The notes: generated from the sequence alone by a model not told the origin. A stretch of DNA of 64,000 nt from Eumeta japonica (GCA_005406025.1 BGZK01000139.1:558001-622000), one strand, 5' to 3'; shown: positions 40,301 to 49,790, numbered from the stretch's first letter. Program-made: numbers and translations.

Positions 40301-43300
40301 TTTTTGTCTGCTTTAATCCTTATGCCTAGATACATAAAATTGTTCTATTAGATTTGTATGAATTTGTATTAGTCTGGTCAACAAGTTAAAAATACGAAAA
40401 ATAGTGATAAAGCTTCTAAAAATTTGAGCTCATTGGATTCAGAATTACCTCTAGCAAAATGTATTTCAAGGATTTTTCTGCATGTAAAAATTGCGATTGT
40501 TATTAACAAAATAAGATGAAAAAAAAGGCATTTAAGTTTTTATTAATAACTTAAAAACTACTAATATTCAAGATATTTTTGGAAAAAGATTCTTAAATAG
40601 GGGGAAATTTCCAATAAAAATATTGTGATTCCCATTTTATAATTTTAATTTAACACTGAAAGTAGTGCTCTGTGAGGCCGTTACAGCACTGGTGCACCGC
40701 TCCAAAAGACTGATCACATAAAACAATTTTTATATAATATCAAACGTTAATTTAAACATTTGAATAATTTATGGCATCATATATTAAAAAAAGAGTGACA
40801 TCCATTAATACTAGACATAAGAAAGATCTTGCTGCTCATAAATCTTGACTAAGCAAAGTTAACATCACTTTTATAATAAGATTTCAGCCGAAATTCAAAA
40901 TTTATCATTTTATGAATTTAAAGTTTTGATTAAAAATAAGTTATAACTATGGCAAGGAATATTATACCATATCTGAATATATTAATGAAAAAAATCCATG
41001 GGATTCAACTGCTCATGTATCATGTTGCTTCATGTTATTTCTAAGTGCACTAATATATTAATTATTCAATACTTTGTATCGATGAGCAAAAAAACAGTAA
41101 CTCTTGGGTTTCTTGCTCATTCTTCCCAAAATGAATTACCATTTGAAATGGGTAGTAATGTTGATGTTGAAAAAAATTTTTAAATGACATATTTTGAGTG
41201 TAGTTTTATTACCTAGTATAAAGCTATTTTTGATTGATTCATTGGTTATATTACTCAATATACAATGATGTTAATTGTATGAAAAAGAATTGTCTCAAGC
41301 TATGCTGTTTGTATTGTAGTCAAGGCAAGTTAATATTATATACTTGGAAAGGAAAATATGTAGGATATCTCACCAAGTAATTTTATGTTATTGGCATATT
41401 CTTTTCGGATTTTCTTCAAATGGTCAAAACAGGTGTTATATTTATCTGCATCAAAAATTTCATCAAAGCGTTCCTTCACTTTTTTTCCTTCATCCAATGG
41501 CCAACTTGCATCTTCTTGATGACAAAATATTACAGAATTGATGATGGCCTTCGACACACCTGTATTAAGAAAATTGAATGTTATAGTATGATTATATTAT
41601 TATGAAATAACATACGAAACACATCTCCCAGATTACTAAAAATTTCTTATTATATTGAACTATTTGTTAAGGCAAAGACGTTTTATCTTATTTTCTGTCA
41701 AGCTAAAGATAGTTTTGTATGTGCATGGTAAAGGCCAAGGGAAACAAAATCATTAAGGAACTAAAAAGAACTGTTCTATGTCACTCTAATGAACCACACA
41801 CTTGTCCATCCATTTATAATATTAATCAAAAACCAATATGCTTTTTTTTAATTGGCAAGATTACTGAAAACTATACATCTACAAGACTAATAAATCGAAA
41901 ATGTGTTCAGATTACATTGTAAAATTTATATGAGAAATTAAATGTGCAACACTGATATTTACACAAGAATATGTTCATAATACAAATATAAAATAATGAA
42001 TACCCAGGAGTAAAATAGTCTTCACCACATACATATATATACAACAATTGGGTAACAGTGTTGCCTCTGGATTGAATCTCATGTTGATCTTTTTAATAAT
42101 TTTACACTCATTTTTGTTTTAAAAGTATATTATATTGTTTGTTGTTTAGATAATGTTTGTTAGATAATATGTTAATACTGACTAGCAATTTACAATAATA
42201 CTTTAACACAGTAAATGCACACTCCAAAACCTCGTTCCAAAAATCTATTAACAAAAAGTTACTTTTAGATTTAATTTAGGCTTTAGAACTAACCTACAAA
42301 TGACTATTTGTTAAGCATAAAATAAAAGATAATGGAATATGAGCCATATTAAAATTAAATAAATGTTTACAATAAAAACTTCCAAAATAGCTATTTTATA
42401 ACTCAATCATCAATAGAATTGAAGTAATGATGAACATCCATACTGACAATGTTTCTGAAGGAAGATAAATTCTAGGTTTAGTTAGTAACTTATTTTAGGT
42501 GTCTTTTTGAGAAACGACATATGTCAACAATTGTAGACTTAAAAAAAAGGAAAATCAAAGTAGAATTGGAAGTTATGAATCAATGCAGGCACCTACAGCC
42601 ATGCTCAAAATCTAAATAAAGAATTACATTATCAATACATTACCAAGTTCTTCATTTATAATCAAATCCAAATCGGCACAACGTGATGATATATCTTCAC
42701 ATTTTCCAGTTTCATCAACTGTAGATAGAAATGATTCCAAAGTCTTGAATGTAGTCTTTTTAGGCAAAGCAGTAACTTTCATTGTTCTTGCTACTGATAA
42801 AATTTTTTCTTTTGCACTAATGATCTGAAAACATATTACAAGAATTTTTATTTATTAAAACCTCTCTAGTATACATATTTCGGTTCTGTGCCTTCGACAC
42901 TTATACTATTCTATGGTGAGGGTTTTAATAAAAGAATGTTGTCTCAATGTAAAACATGGACAAAATAGAATAGGAAAAGATGTTTTCACATGAACTTGAA
43001 AGTAGCTGTGGTATCCCATCATTGTAAGGATGCTACAATGTGAGTGCCACAAACATTACTAATTCTTGACTTTGTCATAAATATTCAAATTTCATCCTAT
43101 TCTAAATAAGTGTGGTCAATAATATGAATGATAGGATAGAATACAATGAATTGGATATTTAGTACCAGCAAATATTAGTAGAAACAACACATAACACAAT
43201 TGTATGTGTGAACTGATAGAAATTTTATACATATGTTGAAATACAAAATAATATAATTCGTGAGAACTTTTTTCAGAAAATGATTTTTCTCCACTTGTTA

Positions 43301-43774
43301 TACATTACAAAATAAAGAAAATATTACATGAAAATGATCGTGAAACATTAATACCATCCCATAATTCATTTTAAGTGGGTATTAAAAAGCATCATACTTT
43401 TAATTGATGTGTTTATATGCATAACTTACATTTTCGGGTTTTCGAGTAATGAAAGCTAACCAATTTCATTGGTATACAATACTTTGCGGGCATATTAAAA
43501 CACTTCATGATTAACCTACCTTCAGCTTTACTTGAGCTGTAACTTCACTGGTTCTATTAATTTTTGCATCATGAACAAAACACTCATTGCGACTGCCTGG
43601 GGGCATCTGCCCTGTAATACCATAACGAAGACATTCAATAATAGTTGTTTTACCACAACCATTTTGCCCCAAAATCAGCGTTAAAGGTTTTTCAAACGCA
43701 ATTTTTTGTTCATCCCTATCATCGGTTCCGAAACTACGAATACCTCTAATACTTAATGAACTTATGCCGGCCAT
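15850..43774 (-). CDS. rad50: DNA double-strand break repair protein RAD50, complete
   Basis: RAD50 is the SMC-like ATPase of the MRE11-RAD50-NBS complex that detects, tethers and processes broken DNA ends. Exons in transcript order: 43520-43774, 42644-42824, 41374-41559, 39959-40151, 39212-39303, 37154-37363, 36033-36199, 34491-34639, 34283-34397, 33426-33662, 31564-31722, 29541-29654, 29275-29472, 28770-28916, 28433-28648, 25250-25410, 23975-24209, 19137-19340, 18632-18828, 18110-18214, 16372-16488, 15850-16096. All have GT-AG borders and compatible phases; together 3885 nt, 1294 residues (human about 1312). Walker [10 protein letters not shown] has Lys42; the Q-loop region [11 protein letters not shown] follows in exon 3; long coiled coils flank the zinc hook CPLC at Cys674/Cys677; the signature SAGQK starts at Ser1191; Walker B LALDEP has Asp1220/Glu1221; the H-loop is ITHD (His1258). 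No stop or frameshift is present, so the gene looks functional although its introns hold several transposons. Confidence 0.97.
16372..16488 (-). CDS. rad50: rad50 exon 21 (ABC signature)
   Basis: The exon encodes [20 protein letters not shown], the ABC signature that contacts ATP bound in the partner subunit, then LALAETF. The next exon (15850-16096) continues with [16 protein letters not shown] (Walker B and D-loop) and [15 protein letters not shown] (H-loop), then ends the protein. Confidence 0.96.
16531..17551 (-). mobile_element. Decayed mariner-family transposon, rad50 intron
   Basis: The ends are inverted copies: TTAGTCGGGGAAAAAGTTTT at the left and, reading inward on the other strand, TTAGGTTGAAGAAAAAGCTT at the right. 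On the minus strand there are scraps of a mariner transposase C-terminal half and the linker region (frames near 17181-17372). The copy is missing its N-terminal helix-turn-helix region and is riddled with stops. It is closely related to the mariner at 59931-61835 along most of its length, including the terminal segment with CCAGATA...CAAC(T/C)AAAGAG. Confidence 0.75.
18215..18631. other. rad50 intron, nothing recognised
   Basis: 417 bp of AT-rich sequence between exons 19 and 20 with no identifiable repeat. The 308-bp intron at 18829-19136 is the same. Confidence 0.45.
20040..20339. repeat. Possible repeat fragment upstream of the LINE
   Basis: Contains AACTAGCGTCTGCGGCTCTG, resembling openings of scattered insect repeats, followed by AT-rich DNA. 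Identification is tentative. Confidence 0.25.
20340..23790 (+). mobile_element. Decayed RTE-like LINE retrotransposon in rad50 intron
   Basis: It lies antisense to rad50. The endonuclease start is visible near 20405 ([15 protein letters not shown]), endonuclease pieces with [14 protein letters not shown] sequence follow around 20610, then a basic linker (21358-21630). The reverse-transcriptase entry motif [11 protein letters not shown] and [13 protein letters not shown] is near 21910-22000, a YADD-type motif in the form YSDDQVIFA is near 23036, and a C-terminal tail with LRWFGH-like sequence near 23505. Every domain is broken by stops and frameshifts, so it is long dead. An inverted-repeat element of 569 bp splits the RT domain. 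Boundaries are approximate; no target duplication was found. Confidence 0.8.
22378..22946. mobile_element. pogo/Tigger-type MITE nested in the LINE
   Basis: Tips CAGTTGAACCTCGATAAGTT (left) and, inverted, CAGTAGAACCTCGATAACTC (right). TA dinucleotides at 22376-22377 and 22947-22948 fit the Tc1/mariner-superfamily target duplication, and this tip sequence is typical of pogo/Tigger relatives. It has no coding capacity. Sub-terminal copies of AAGTTATAGAGG repeat inside. Flanking LINE sequence resumes directly after the right TA, so it inserted after the LINE. Confidence 0.8.
24210..25249. other. rad50 intron 16, nothing recognised
   Basis: 1.04 kb, AT-rich. Scattered less AT-rich patches (around 24240-24560) look like old repeat sequence but no family was recognised. 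Confidence 0.4.
25728..25850. repeat. Long imperfect hairpin, MITE-like
   Basis: Outer arms at about 25728-25754 and 25825-25850 are inverted copies with about one mismatch (ATATTTAATACGAGTATCAC against its complement). Inner arms 25787-25805 and 25808-25826 are a perfect 19-bp inverted repeat with a 2-nt loop (core CTACTATTGGATATTA). No coding capacity. Confidence 0.7.
26190..27150 (+). mobile_element. Decayed irritans-type mariner in rad50 intron
   Basis: Plus-strand transposase remnants in order: a helix-turn-helix part with [19 protein letters not shown] near 26245, [13 protein letters not shown] near 26405, a catalytic region with VTGDRS-type sequence near 26580, [12 protein letters not shown] (the second catalytic block) near 26800, and a C-terminal tail. 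Stops and frameshifts interrupt all parts. Terminal repeats were not clearly located. Confidence 0.75.
27310..28313. repeat. Composite repeat region ending in (TA)n
   Basis: A GC-rich segment (27325-27455), a stretch with an open frame at 27497-27679 that I do not recognise, a 25-bp tandem array, another GC-rich segment (28010-28060), and a tail ATGGTTTCTTTCCCGAGGTT...GAATATTTACG...TGATCGAATCC running into (TA)n at 28279-28313. The tail matches 59303-59430 in the same orientation. It is probably one or more nonautonomous transposons of a family I cannot name. Confidence 0.5.
27835..27931 (+). repeat. Tandem repeat, about 4 copies of 25 bp
   Basis: Successive units share ACTATTATTACAAA preceded by TACTATACT-like sequence. 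The last three are 25 bp, the first 22 bp. Units differ by one or two bases. Confidence 0.8.
29541..29654 (-). CDS. rad50: rad50 exon 12 (zinc hook)
   Basis: 38 codons containing [11 protein letters not shown]. The CxxC is the zinc hook at the tip of the coiled coil; two RAD50 molecules share one zinc through it to bridge DNA ends. Both cysteines are intact. The flanking residues keep the expected hydrophilic coiled-coil composition. Confidence 0.95.
29655..31563. other. rad50 intron 11, mostly unrecognised
   Basis: 1.9 kb of AT-rich DNA. The only notable item is the short plus-strand frame at 30974-31105. Confidence 0.4.
30974..31105 (+). pseudogene. Short frame with acidic tail, possible transposon protein end
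   Basis: A 43-codon frame with a protein-like C-terminus ([20 protein letters not shown], then YDSSE and stop), followed by TAATAAAG. Acidic serine-rich tails of this type end several DNA-transposon proteins, but nothing upstream confirms a family. It lies in a rad50 intron on the opposite strand and could be chance. Confidence 0.2.
31885..32035 (+). repeat. Interspersed repeat fragment related to 48690-48800
   Basis: Contains GTGTGACATGACATG, AACTTCCTAAGACTTCAAAA, CATCGACATCTGATGAAATT and GATTTTCAAAAATGG, which match in order the segment right of the R1-clade LINE (CTTCCTAGGATTTCAAAACA, TCTAATGAAAATT, TTTTCGAAAAACGGG). Confidence 0.55.
32036..33019. other. rad50 intron part, nothing recognised
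   Basis: About 1 kb of AT-rich sequence with no supported feature. Confidence 0.4.
33020..33313 (-). repeat. Interspersed repeat with hexamer-periodic part, copy 4
   Basis: Read on the minus strand from 33313 it begins AACTAGCTAACCCGATAGAT, close to a repeat opening (CTAGCTGACCCGGCAGACGT) that I recall as widespread in insect genomes. It then has AGCTTGCCCATATAGTTAAT and ends in the degenerate GATTCY/GGTCCC words also seen at 3990-4265. This links the hexamer-periodic stretches to one repeat family. Confidence 0.5.
34640..36032. other. rad50 intron 7, nothing recognised
   Basis: 1.4 kb AT-rich. A plus-strand frame at 35058-35255 has no recognisable similarity and is not called. Introns 36200-37153, 39304-39958, 40152-41373, 41560-42643 and 42825-43519 are likewise featureless to me. 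Confidence 0.4.
38098..38565. mobile_element. Inverted-repeat nonautonomous element (MITE-like)
   Basis: Inverted arms 38129-38148 (TTTTACGTGACAACGACTTT) and 38542-38561 (complement TTTTGACGTGACAACGTCTT). The interior has a TCGGTATACGGGCG segment, an AT-rich centre, and a GC-rich block with AGTGGGAGAGAGACGC and CTCATCGTTACGTTACCG. I recall this arrangement from many lepidopteran sequences. It sits in rad50 intron 5 and does not touch an exon. Confidence 0.65.
43520..43774 (-). CDS. rad50: rad50 exon 1 (Walker A)
   Basis: 85 codons from the ATG. It opens [16 protein letters not shown], the usual RAD50 N-terminus, and holds the nucleotide-binding P-loop [12 protein letters not shown]. The donor is AAG|gtaggt. 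The start is chosen because the family begins at exactly this position before LSIRG(I/V)RSF. Confidence 0.97.
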
Positions 43775-44103
43775 TTAAATATAAATGGAAGGAACGAAAT
43801 ATTAAGCGTTATCTCAATTTCAATAAAAATTTTCCAGAATAGCTAACACAATTCCCGCCATCAACACAAAAGAACCAAAGATGTTTGACGCACGTTTGAC
43901 ATTGATGCACCGGCGTGGGTGTTTTGCTTGGGAGGTGCAATACACAGATTACAATTATTAGATTCGATGCAATGGCAGTTATCACAGAGTATTAATTAGT
44001 AAAACACTTCACGACATAGAGTAGAATATATGTTCTAGTTTTAAGTAAAGTTAATTTTAACGAAAGTCTACTTGCATCGGAGGTATATCTTAATTTTTAA
44101 GAA
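43775..44103. promoter_or_regulatory. rad50: rad50 promoter region
   Basis: Immediately upstream of the rad50 start. It is less AT-rich than the introns around 43880-43930. No specific element is recognisable. A possible plus-strand mini exon (ATGCCAAAAACATCAAAG|gtaata at 44104) would make it bidirectional, but there is no downstream support. Confidence 0.3.
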
Positions 44104-46110
44104 ATGCCAAAAACATCAAAGGTAATAAAAGATATATATGTTATTTATAAGTTCTTAGTAATTTAAAATGTTTCAAAATCGAAATGTGTTTTTGAAACAT
44201 TTTTATTCAAATAATTTAAGTTAATATGGATGTAAAAAATATCTTTTCGGGCTTGTTTAACAATGTTTTAATTTTTTAAAGAAATATTTATTTTTGTGTA
44301 AACATGGTGAGTCTAATTACGATACAATGTAATTTATATTAACAATAATCGGTTTCATTCTAATATATAATTAGTTTTGTTTTTGGTTTCAAGTTTTTCT
44401 TCGAAGCAACTATCGATAAGAAATATAGGTTTAGAAATAAAAAAAAATTGCATACATTCTTATTCAAATATAAGAAATTCAGTACCATTTGACAATATAT
44501 GAAAGAGAAGATCAATTAAGAAACTCCCAAAGGTACATTTTTTTTAACTGTCATATTTGAATCTATTACAACGATGCCCAAGCATAACTGTAATTTACGA
44601 TTACTTTTATTTAGGTATAAAAAGTAATTAGGGTATCAATGGCAAGCAAGAGCGTGTAGTTATGTCAAGAACAAATTATATAGGTATTAGATGGGAGGCG
44701 CTCGCTCCATTTATTTTGACTTCTAAGACAACAGACAAATGTTTGACATTTGACCCAATACTACTAAAGCGAAAAAATGTTGCGTTCCTACGTTATTCGA
44801 GGTAAAGCAAATATTTATTTTCGATAGAATTATATGTTAATCGTATTTCTTATCAGTTTCAACAATATTGTAGTACCTAATTTGGATAGGTGGTATGAGA
44901 GGAATCCAGTCTCTACTATCGATCCCACGAATGTGGTTTCCATTTGGGTTCTATTTATTCAAAGTTGAAAATTGTATAGAATATCAGTCAGCGTGAAAAA
45001 CAAAGTGTTAGAAAAAGAGTTGATCGGCGTTCCTGCCCAGATACAGAAACTTAGATAGTAATAAAAAAACGTGATCAGTGAATACAAAGTAATATGAAGT
45101 ATAATTGTGATTGTATACAAAATACTTGTACAAATAATTGACAAACTGACCGAATGAACTAGTTTTGTCGGTACTAAATCTTTAATTTTGACTCCTGGAT
45201 ATCAAAGCCTGATCGAGGGTTACGTGTGTGTGCTACACTATTGATGGTAAATAAGCCTCAAATTTTAAAAATAAATCATTTTTCCCCAACATACGGCGCC
45301 TTCTACAATAGACAAAATCGGTTGACCCTGCGGACCATCTCTAAAACTTCCCGCTATGATATCAAATGATGTGTTTTGAACACCTTAAGTTCAAAAATAC
45401 TTCAAATTCAAAATTTTTTAAGCTCAAAAAGTTATCTCAAAGCTCAAAGACTTATCTTTAAGTTTTTAGAGTTCAAAAATTCGACAAAACAGTTGACCTT
45501 ATAGGCCACTCCAGAAAATTTTTGCCGCTTTCAAATTCAGTGTTTATAAATTAACGAATAGTTTGCAAGTTAGTATTTAAAATATATTTTTAAAATGATT
45601 CGATAATGATATTTCTTCAACGAATTGATGAAATTGTATTTTTTTTTTAATTTTCAGTACGCTATAACTTTTAAATAAACCGACCAATTTTCACGTGGTT
45701 AACAGAAATCGATGCAGTTTTGCGAGTTCTATAAATAATTTGTAAATGAAAATTGACTAGATAAAAATAACGGAGTTTTTTGAAAAAAAAAACAATTTTT
45801 TTGATTTTCTTAACTCACGATATCTCATGAACGAATCAACCTATTTTGTCCGGCCAAACGGAGGCCGATGTAGCTTTTCAATTTATCAGCTGATTAGTTT
45901 TTAGAATCGATCGGTACAGCCATTTAAAAGTTATTAAAAAAAAATATATTAAAATTTTTTTTTCATCGTTTTATTTGAGATTTTTTGGAATCTATCTGTC
46001 CGAATCGGTTCAAATTTTCAGGAAATCTATATTTGATAGAACCCTTTAGAATGTCAAGTTTAGTTTGAATCGGTCAAGCTGTTTGAAAGTTACAAGAGGT
46101 TTACATATTT
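44104..46110. repeat. Noncoding and repeat sequence left of the CA microsatellite
   Basis: 44104-45230 shows nothing certain. From about 45240 there are two tandem-like copies of a block (GGTTGACCCTGCGGACCATC and AGTTGACCTTATAGGCCACT), then AT-rich DNA with GATATCTCATGAACGAATCA and TTTGAATCGGTCAAGCTGTT, running into (CA)n. It seems to be the left half of an interspersed repeat whose right half is at 48665-48800. Confidence 0.4.
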
Positions 46111-46175
46111 ACACACAAACACACAAACACACACACACACATACACCACACACACCACACACACACACACACACA
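46111..46175 (+). repeat. (CA)n microsatellite, left of LINE
   Basis: Imperfect CA/ACAA/ACAC array of 65 bp directly abutting the truncated 5' end of the R1-clade LINE. Confidence 0.9.
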
Positions 46176-46554
46176 TAAAAGTGAAAGTCAAATCAAATGG
46201 TGGCCTTGTATTGTAAAGCATTCATCACTGAAAGTGCCGAAGAGAAGACGGAGGACCTGATGAAGCGAGTTACCCAGGCTTGTGACGCCAGTATGGCTCG
46301 AAAACGGGGCATAAATCAAAGACGTCCTGTGCACTGGTGGAACAATCACATCAGCGCTCTTCGGTCAGTGTCTCAAAAAAAGAAGAATATCTCAACGTAG
46401 CTACCGATGACCTCACTCTGCAGAGCTGATTTCAGAATACAAAAAGGCCCGTCAAGAACTGAATAAAGCCATCAAAGATAGCAAAAGACGCTGTTGGAAG
46501 GAACTTGTCGAGGGAGTAGAGAAGGACCCATGGGGAAGGCCATATAAGGTAGTC

Positions 46555-46983
46555 ATGGCCCACCTAAAGAGCCAGCCAATGCCATCACCTATGAGTCCAA
46601 AACTCCTACATAAGATCGTGACAGCGCTGTTCCCACAGCAACGTAAATTTGACTACCCAACAGCTCAAGACGAATCTGAAGACATTCCAACTGTCTCGGA
46701 AAAAGAGTTAATGGATGCCTGTAACCGAATAGGGAATAATAAGGCGCCGGGATTGGATGGAATTCCAAATATAGCACTTAAAACAGCTATTAAAGCAGCG
46801 CCGGCATTATTCACAGAGACTTACGATACATGTCTTAAAGAAGGCTACTTTCCTAGTAGGTGGAAGCAGCAGAGACTGGTATTGCTCCTTAAAGGGAAAA
46901 AACCACCAGAGGAACCATCATCTTACCGTCCACGCTGCATGCTCGATATGGCGGGTAAGATACTAGAGCGCATTATCCATTAG
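46555..46983 (+). pseudogene. LINE reverse transcriptase fragment 1
   Basis: 142 codons with NNKAPGLDGIPNIALKTAI, FPSRWKQQRLVLLLKGKKPP and SSYRPRCMLDMAGKILERII: RT fingers region of the R1-clade element. Ends at an in-frame TAG. Confidence 0.85.
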
Positions 46984-47138
46984 AGAATAGAAGTAGTAGT
47001 TGGTTCACTTTTGGCAGACAACCAGTATGGATTTCGGAAAGGACGATCAACTCTAGATGCTATCAGCATTGTCCTTAATACAGCTAAGGATGCGATCGCT
47101 GGGACTCGATGGAATGAAGGAACGAGAAATACTGTCTG

Positions 47139-47603
47139 GTGGCCAATTTAGACATCAAAAACGTCTTCAACTCCGCCAATTGGGACTGGATTATGCGGGC
47201 TCTCGAAGAGAAAAACATCCCGAAATACCTGTGTAGGGTAGTGGCAAGCTACTTTACAAACAGGGTATTGAAGTATGACATGGACAAAGGCCTAAAAGAA
47301 TACAAGATAACTGGTGGGGTACCTCAAGGTTCGGTCCTTGGCCCCTTGTTATGGAACATCATGTATGAGGGCCTACTGAAAGTAACATTGCCAAAAGAAG
47401 TCAAACTCATGGCCTATGCTGATGATGTGGCAGTAATAATAGTCGCGAAGCACTTCGACGAAATAAATTTGGCCTTCGACAAGGCGTTCGAACGAATCAA
47501 TCAGTGGATGAAAACGGTGAACTTACAACTAGCTAAACATAAGACCGAGGCAGTGCTGATCACTAGAAGAAAGAAGGCAGAAACTATTAAGTTGCAAGTC
47601 TGA
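47139..47603 (+). pseudogene. LINE reverse transcriptase fragment 2 (catalytic core)
   Basis: LDIKNVFNSANWDWI carries the first catalytic aspartate, GGVPQGSVLGPLLWN the central motif and YADDVAVII the catalytic pair. INQWMKTVNLQLAKHKTEAV closes the thumb. The catalytic residues are intact although the element is dead. Confidence 0.9.
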
Positions 47604-47612
47604 GAGCAAGAA

Positions 47613-48499
47613 ATGATGTCACAACCATATATCCGATATCTGGGAGTGATGATTGATGCCCGGCTCAACTTCAAACAGCAAGTCGAACATGTGAGCACAA
47701 AAGCATCAGCAGTGAGAGCTAGCCTAGCACGATTGATGCCTAACGTCGGAGGACCAAAGCAAACTGTGGTCATTAGTGGTCACATCAGTGCTCACATACG
47801 GAATATCCATTTGGTCAGATGCGCTAGGGATCCAAGAAAGGTGGAGAAAAGCTGGACCAGTCTATCGACTGAGTGCTTTGAGAGTAGCCAGCGCCTTCCG
47901 TACAATATCCGAGGAAGCAGTGTGTGTCATTTCTGGGGTTCTGCCCCAGAAATGACACACACTGCCCAGATGGTTAAAGTTCTAGCTAAAGAAAAACAGA
48001 CTCTTTACCAACGAAAGAGGTCATCCACACTGAGTACTGAGGAGCTCAGAGAGGAAGAACGGCAGAATAGTATATGCCGATGGCAGCTACAGTGGGATGC
48101 TGGAAAGAAGGGTAGATGGACGCATCGTCTCATAACCCAGATTGACGTTTGGCTGAACCGTAACCGTGGTGAAGTCAACTATTATCTGACACAGATGCTG
48201 TCAGGACATGGCTGCTTCCGAGCTGCTATCTCCACCGCTTCAAGCGCGATGATTCACCGGAGTGCTCGTCCTGCCCAGGAAAACCAAAAGACACGGAGCA
48301 CGTGTTTTTCGTGTGCCCCCGTTTTAACTTGCAGCGTGATCAATTGGAGACAATCTTAAACCAGAGAATCCAAACAGAGACTCTCGTAGAAGCAATGTTG
48401 TCAACAAAAGCTGCCTGGAACGCTACTAGCACGTTTGCTACAGAAGTCCTCACGGACTTGCGTTCCATCGAAAGAAAAAGAGCAAGAGACAGCAACTAG
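47613..48499 (+). pseudogene. LINE ORF2 C-terminal part with frameshifts
   Basis: Begins with IRYLGVMIDARLNFKQQVEH. The frame then shifts near 47770. Continuation in other frames gives FRTISEEAVCVISGVLP near 47895 and the zinc-finger tail CSSCPG...TEHVFFVCPRF near 48255-48320. A perfect inverted repeat at 47918-47964 alters the sequence after ISGVLP. Confidence 0.75.
47918..47964. repeat. Perfect 21-bp inverted repeat inside LINE ORF2
   Basis: Left arm 47918-47938 and right arm 47944-47964 are exact reverse complements (CAGTGTGTGTCATTTCTGG...), separated by TTCTG. The left arm encodes the conserved AVCVISG stretch, so the right arm is the extra inverted copy, and it introduces a TGA. Confidence 0.95.
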
Positions 48500-48623
48500 A
48501 AGGAAGGAATAATAACACCTTAGCTACCAGAAGGAAGAGCGGCAGCTAAATCCTCCCCCCGCGAAGTAATGCCTAATGGCGGTTTCCGCGGGAATTAGAT
48601 GCAGGAAGAAATAAAAAAAAAAA

Positions 48624-48664
48624 ACACACACACACACAAACACAGAAACATATACACACACACT
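48624..48664 (+). repeat. (CA)n microsatellite, right of LINE
   Basis: Continuation of the CA-rich array after the LINE's A-rich tail. With the left array it brackets the element. Confidence 0.9.
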
Positions 48665-48830
48665 CATTTATACAAACAGACATAGTGACACCCTCGCTGG
48701 AAGCGTCAAAACAGCTTCCTAGGATTTCAAAACATTTAAATCTAATGAAAATTATGTTTTCGAAAAACGGGATAATATCAATAACTTCCCGATTTTCGAA
48801 AACTTTGAATTTTATTAGCGGGAAATTAAA
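48665..48830 (+). repeat. Right half of interspersed repeat hosting the LINE
   Basis: GTGACACCCTCGCTGGAAGC, CTTCCTAGGATTTCAAAACA, TTTTCGAAAAACGGG. A relative without LINE is at 31885-32035. Confidence 0.5.
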
Positions 48831-49479
48831 AAAGCTATTATTTAGATGACTATAATATAGTGTTACTTCTAAATAAATTGGGAACAGAAAAATACGGCAA
48901 TAAAAAGTCTCAGTTACTGTAAATTTTTAATGGGCTATCTGATATCGATGTCGACATGATGGTATCGTATCGCTATTAATTCATCATTGCGATTGACTGT
49001 GACTTATTTACACAAACCTCTTCTTAGTCTTATTACGTTAGTTTTGTTTTGCTTTATATGATAATACTGTAACTCCAAATTTCAAAATTTGGTTTGATAA
49101 GTTAGAAAAATCTGAACTAAATTAATATGCAATGCTCAAAAGTATAGTAGGCTTTTAAATTTTCTAACGAAAAACTTTTCAAATATATGCCTGCAATATG
49201 CAGTATCAAGAAAAATGTAACCCGCCACTAACCCTCGAATATACTTTCCTACTACGAATTTTCAAACAACAAATGAAATTATAAATCGACAAATTTATGG
49301 ATTTTGAATACCTAAACAAGTATACTTTTTATTAACTATTTTAATTATTAATTAATTAATACATATGTTCTATGTTCGTTTCGTGGAAAAACAGCATATC
49401 CTTAGAAAAAGTCAGACAATGACATCCACTATCGAACCTGGGGTCTCCAAATTATAAACCGATGTGCATGTAATTACCG

Positions 49480-49790
49480 ATGCACATGCAATGTATAGTA
49501 TGTCAAAGGGTGATGGAAGTCACCACTCACCACCACCAAGGGAATTTAGCCCCCCGCCTTATAAAGAATTGCACTGGTGCTAGCTAACAGCAAGTCGGAC
49601 AGCTGAGCTGTCTCACGTTGAACACCAGTTGACTTAAGCAAACCTGAAGCGAGCTATCGTGATAGACACACGGTGCTTTCACAAGAGTGTTAATTCTTTA
49701 AATCTCTAAGCCGATCCCTTGATCTAAGATTTAAGGATTCGTCCCTACTCCACCATAAATGGGCTAGTTTACGCCATTGAAGAAGCACAC
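49480..49790 (+). repeat. Possible LTR-like or promoter-bearing repeat fragment
   Basis: GC-richer block with CCGCCTTATAAAGAATTGCA (TATA-like), AGTCGGACAGCTGAGCTGTC and GATCCCTTGATCTAAGA. It looks like a solo LTR or its fragment; no matching second copy or coding region is present. The stretches 48831-49479 and 49791-50094 show nothing recognisable. Confidence 0.3.

Larger units (their letters stand above)
46177..48623 (+). mobile_element. R1-clade LINE in (CA)n, Mino/Waldo-like, 5'-truncated
   Basis: ORF2 remains in order: linker ending in YKKARQELNKAI near 46440, RT start KELMDACNRIGNNKAPGLDG (about 46700), SSYRPRCMLDMAGKILERI, the RT core LDIKNVFNSANW...GGVPQGSVLGPLL...YADDVAV (47140-47440), YLGVMID near 47637, and a C-terminal CCHC region with TEHVFFVCPRF near 48300. 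Stops at 46983 and 47601 and several frameshifts make it inactive. The short 3' tail ends in an A-rich run followed by (CA)n. R1-clade LINEs named Mino and Waldo are known to insert in (AC)n and (ACAY)n repeats; position, clade motifs and flanks match that habit. The endonuclease domain is missing through 5' truncation. Confidence 0.85.

Noticed and set aside
44104..44121. ATGCCAAAAACATCAAAG followed by gtaata as first exon of a gene divergent from rad50
   Set aside because: Only six codons and no downstream exon in matching phase could be found; it may be chance.
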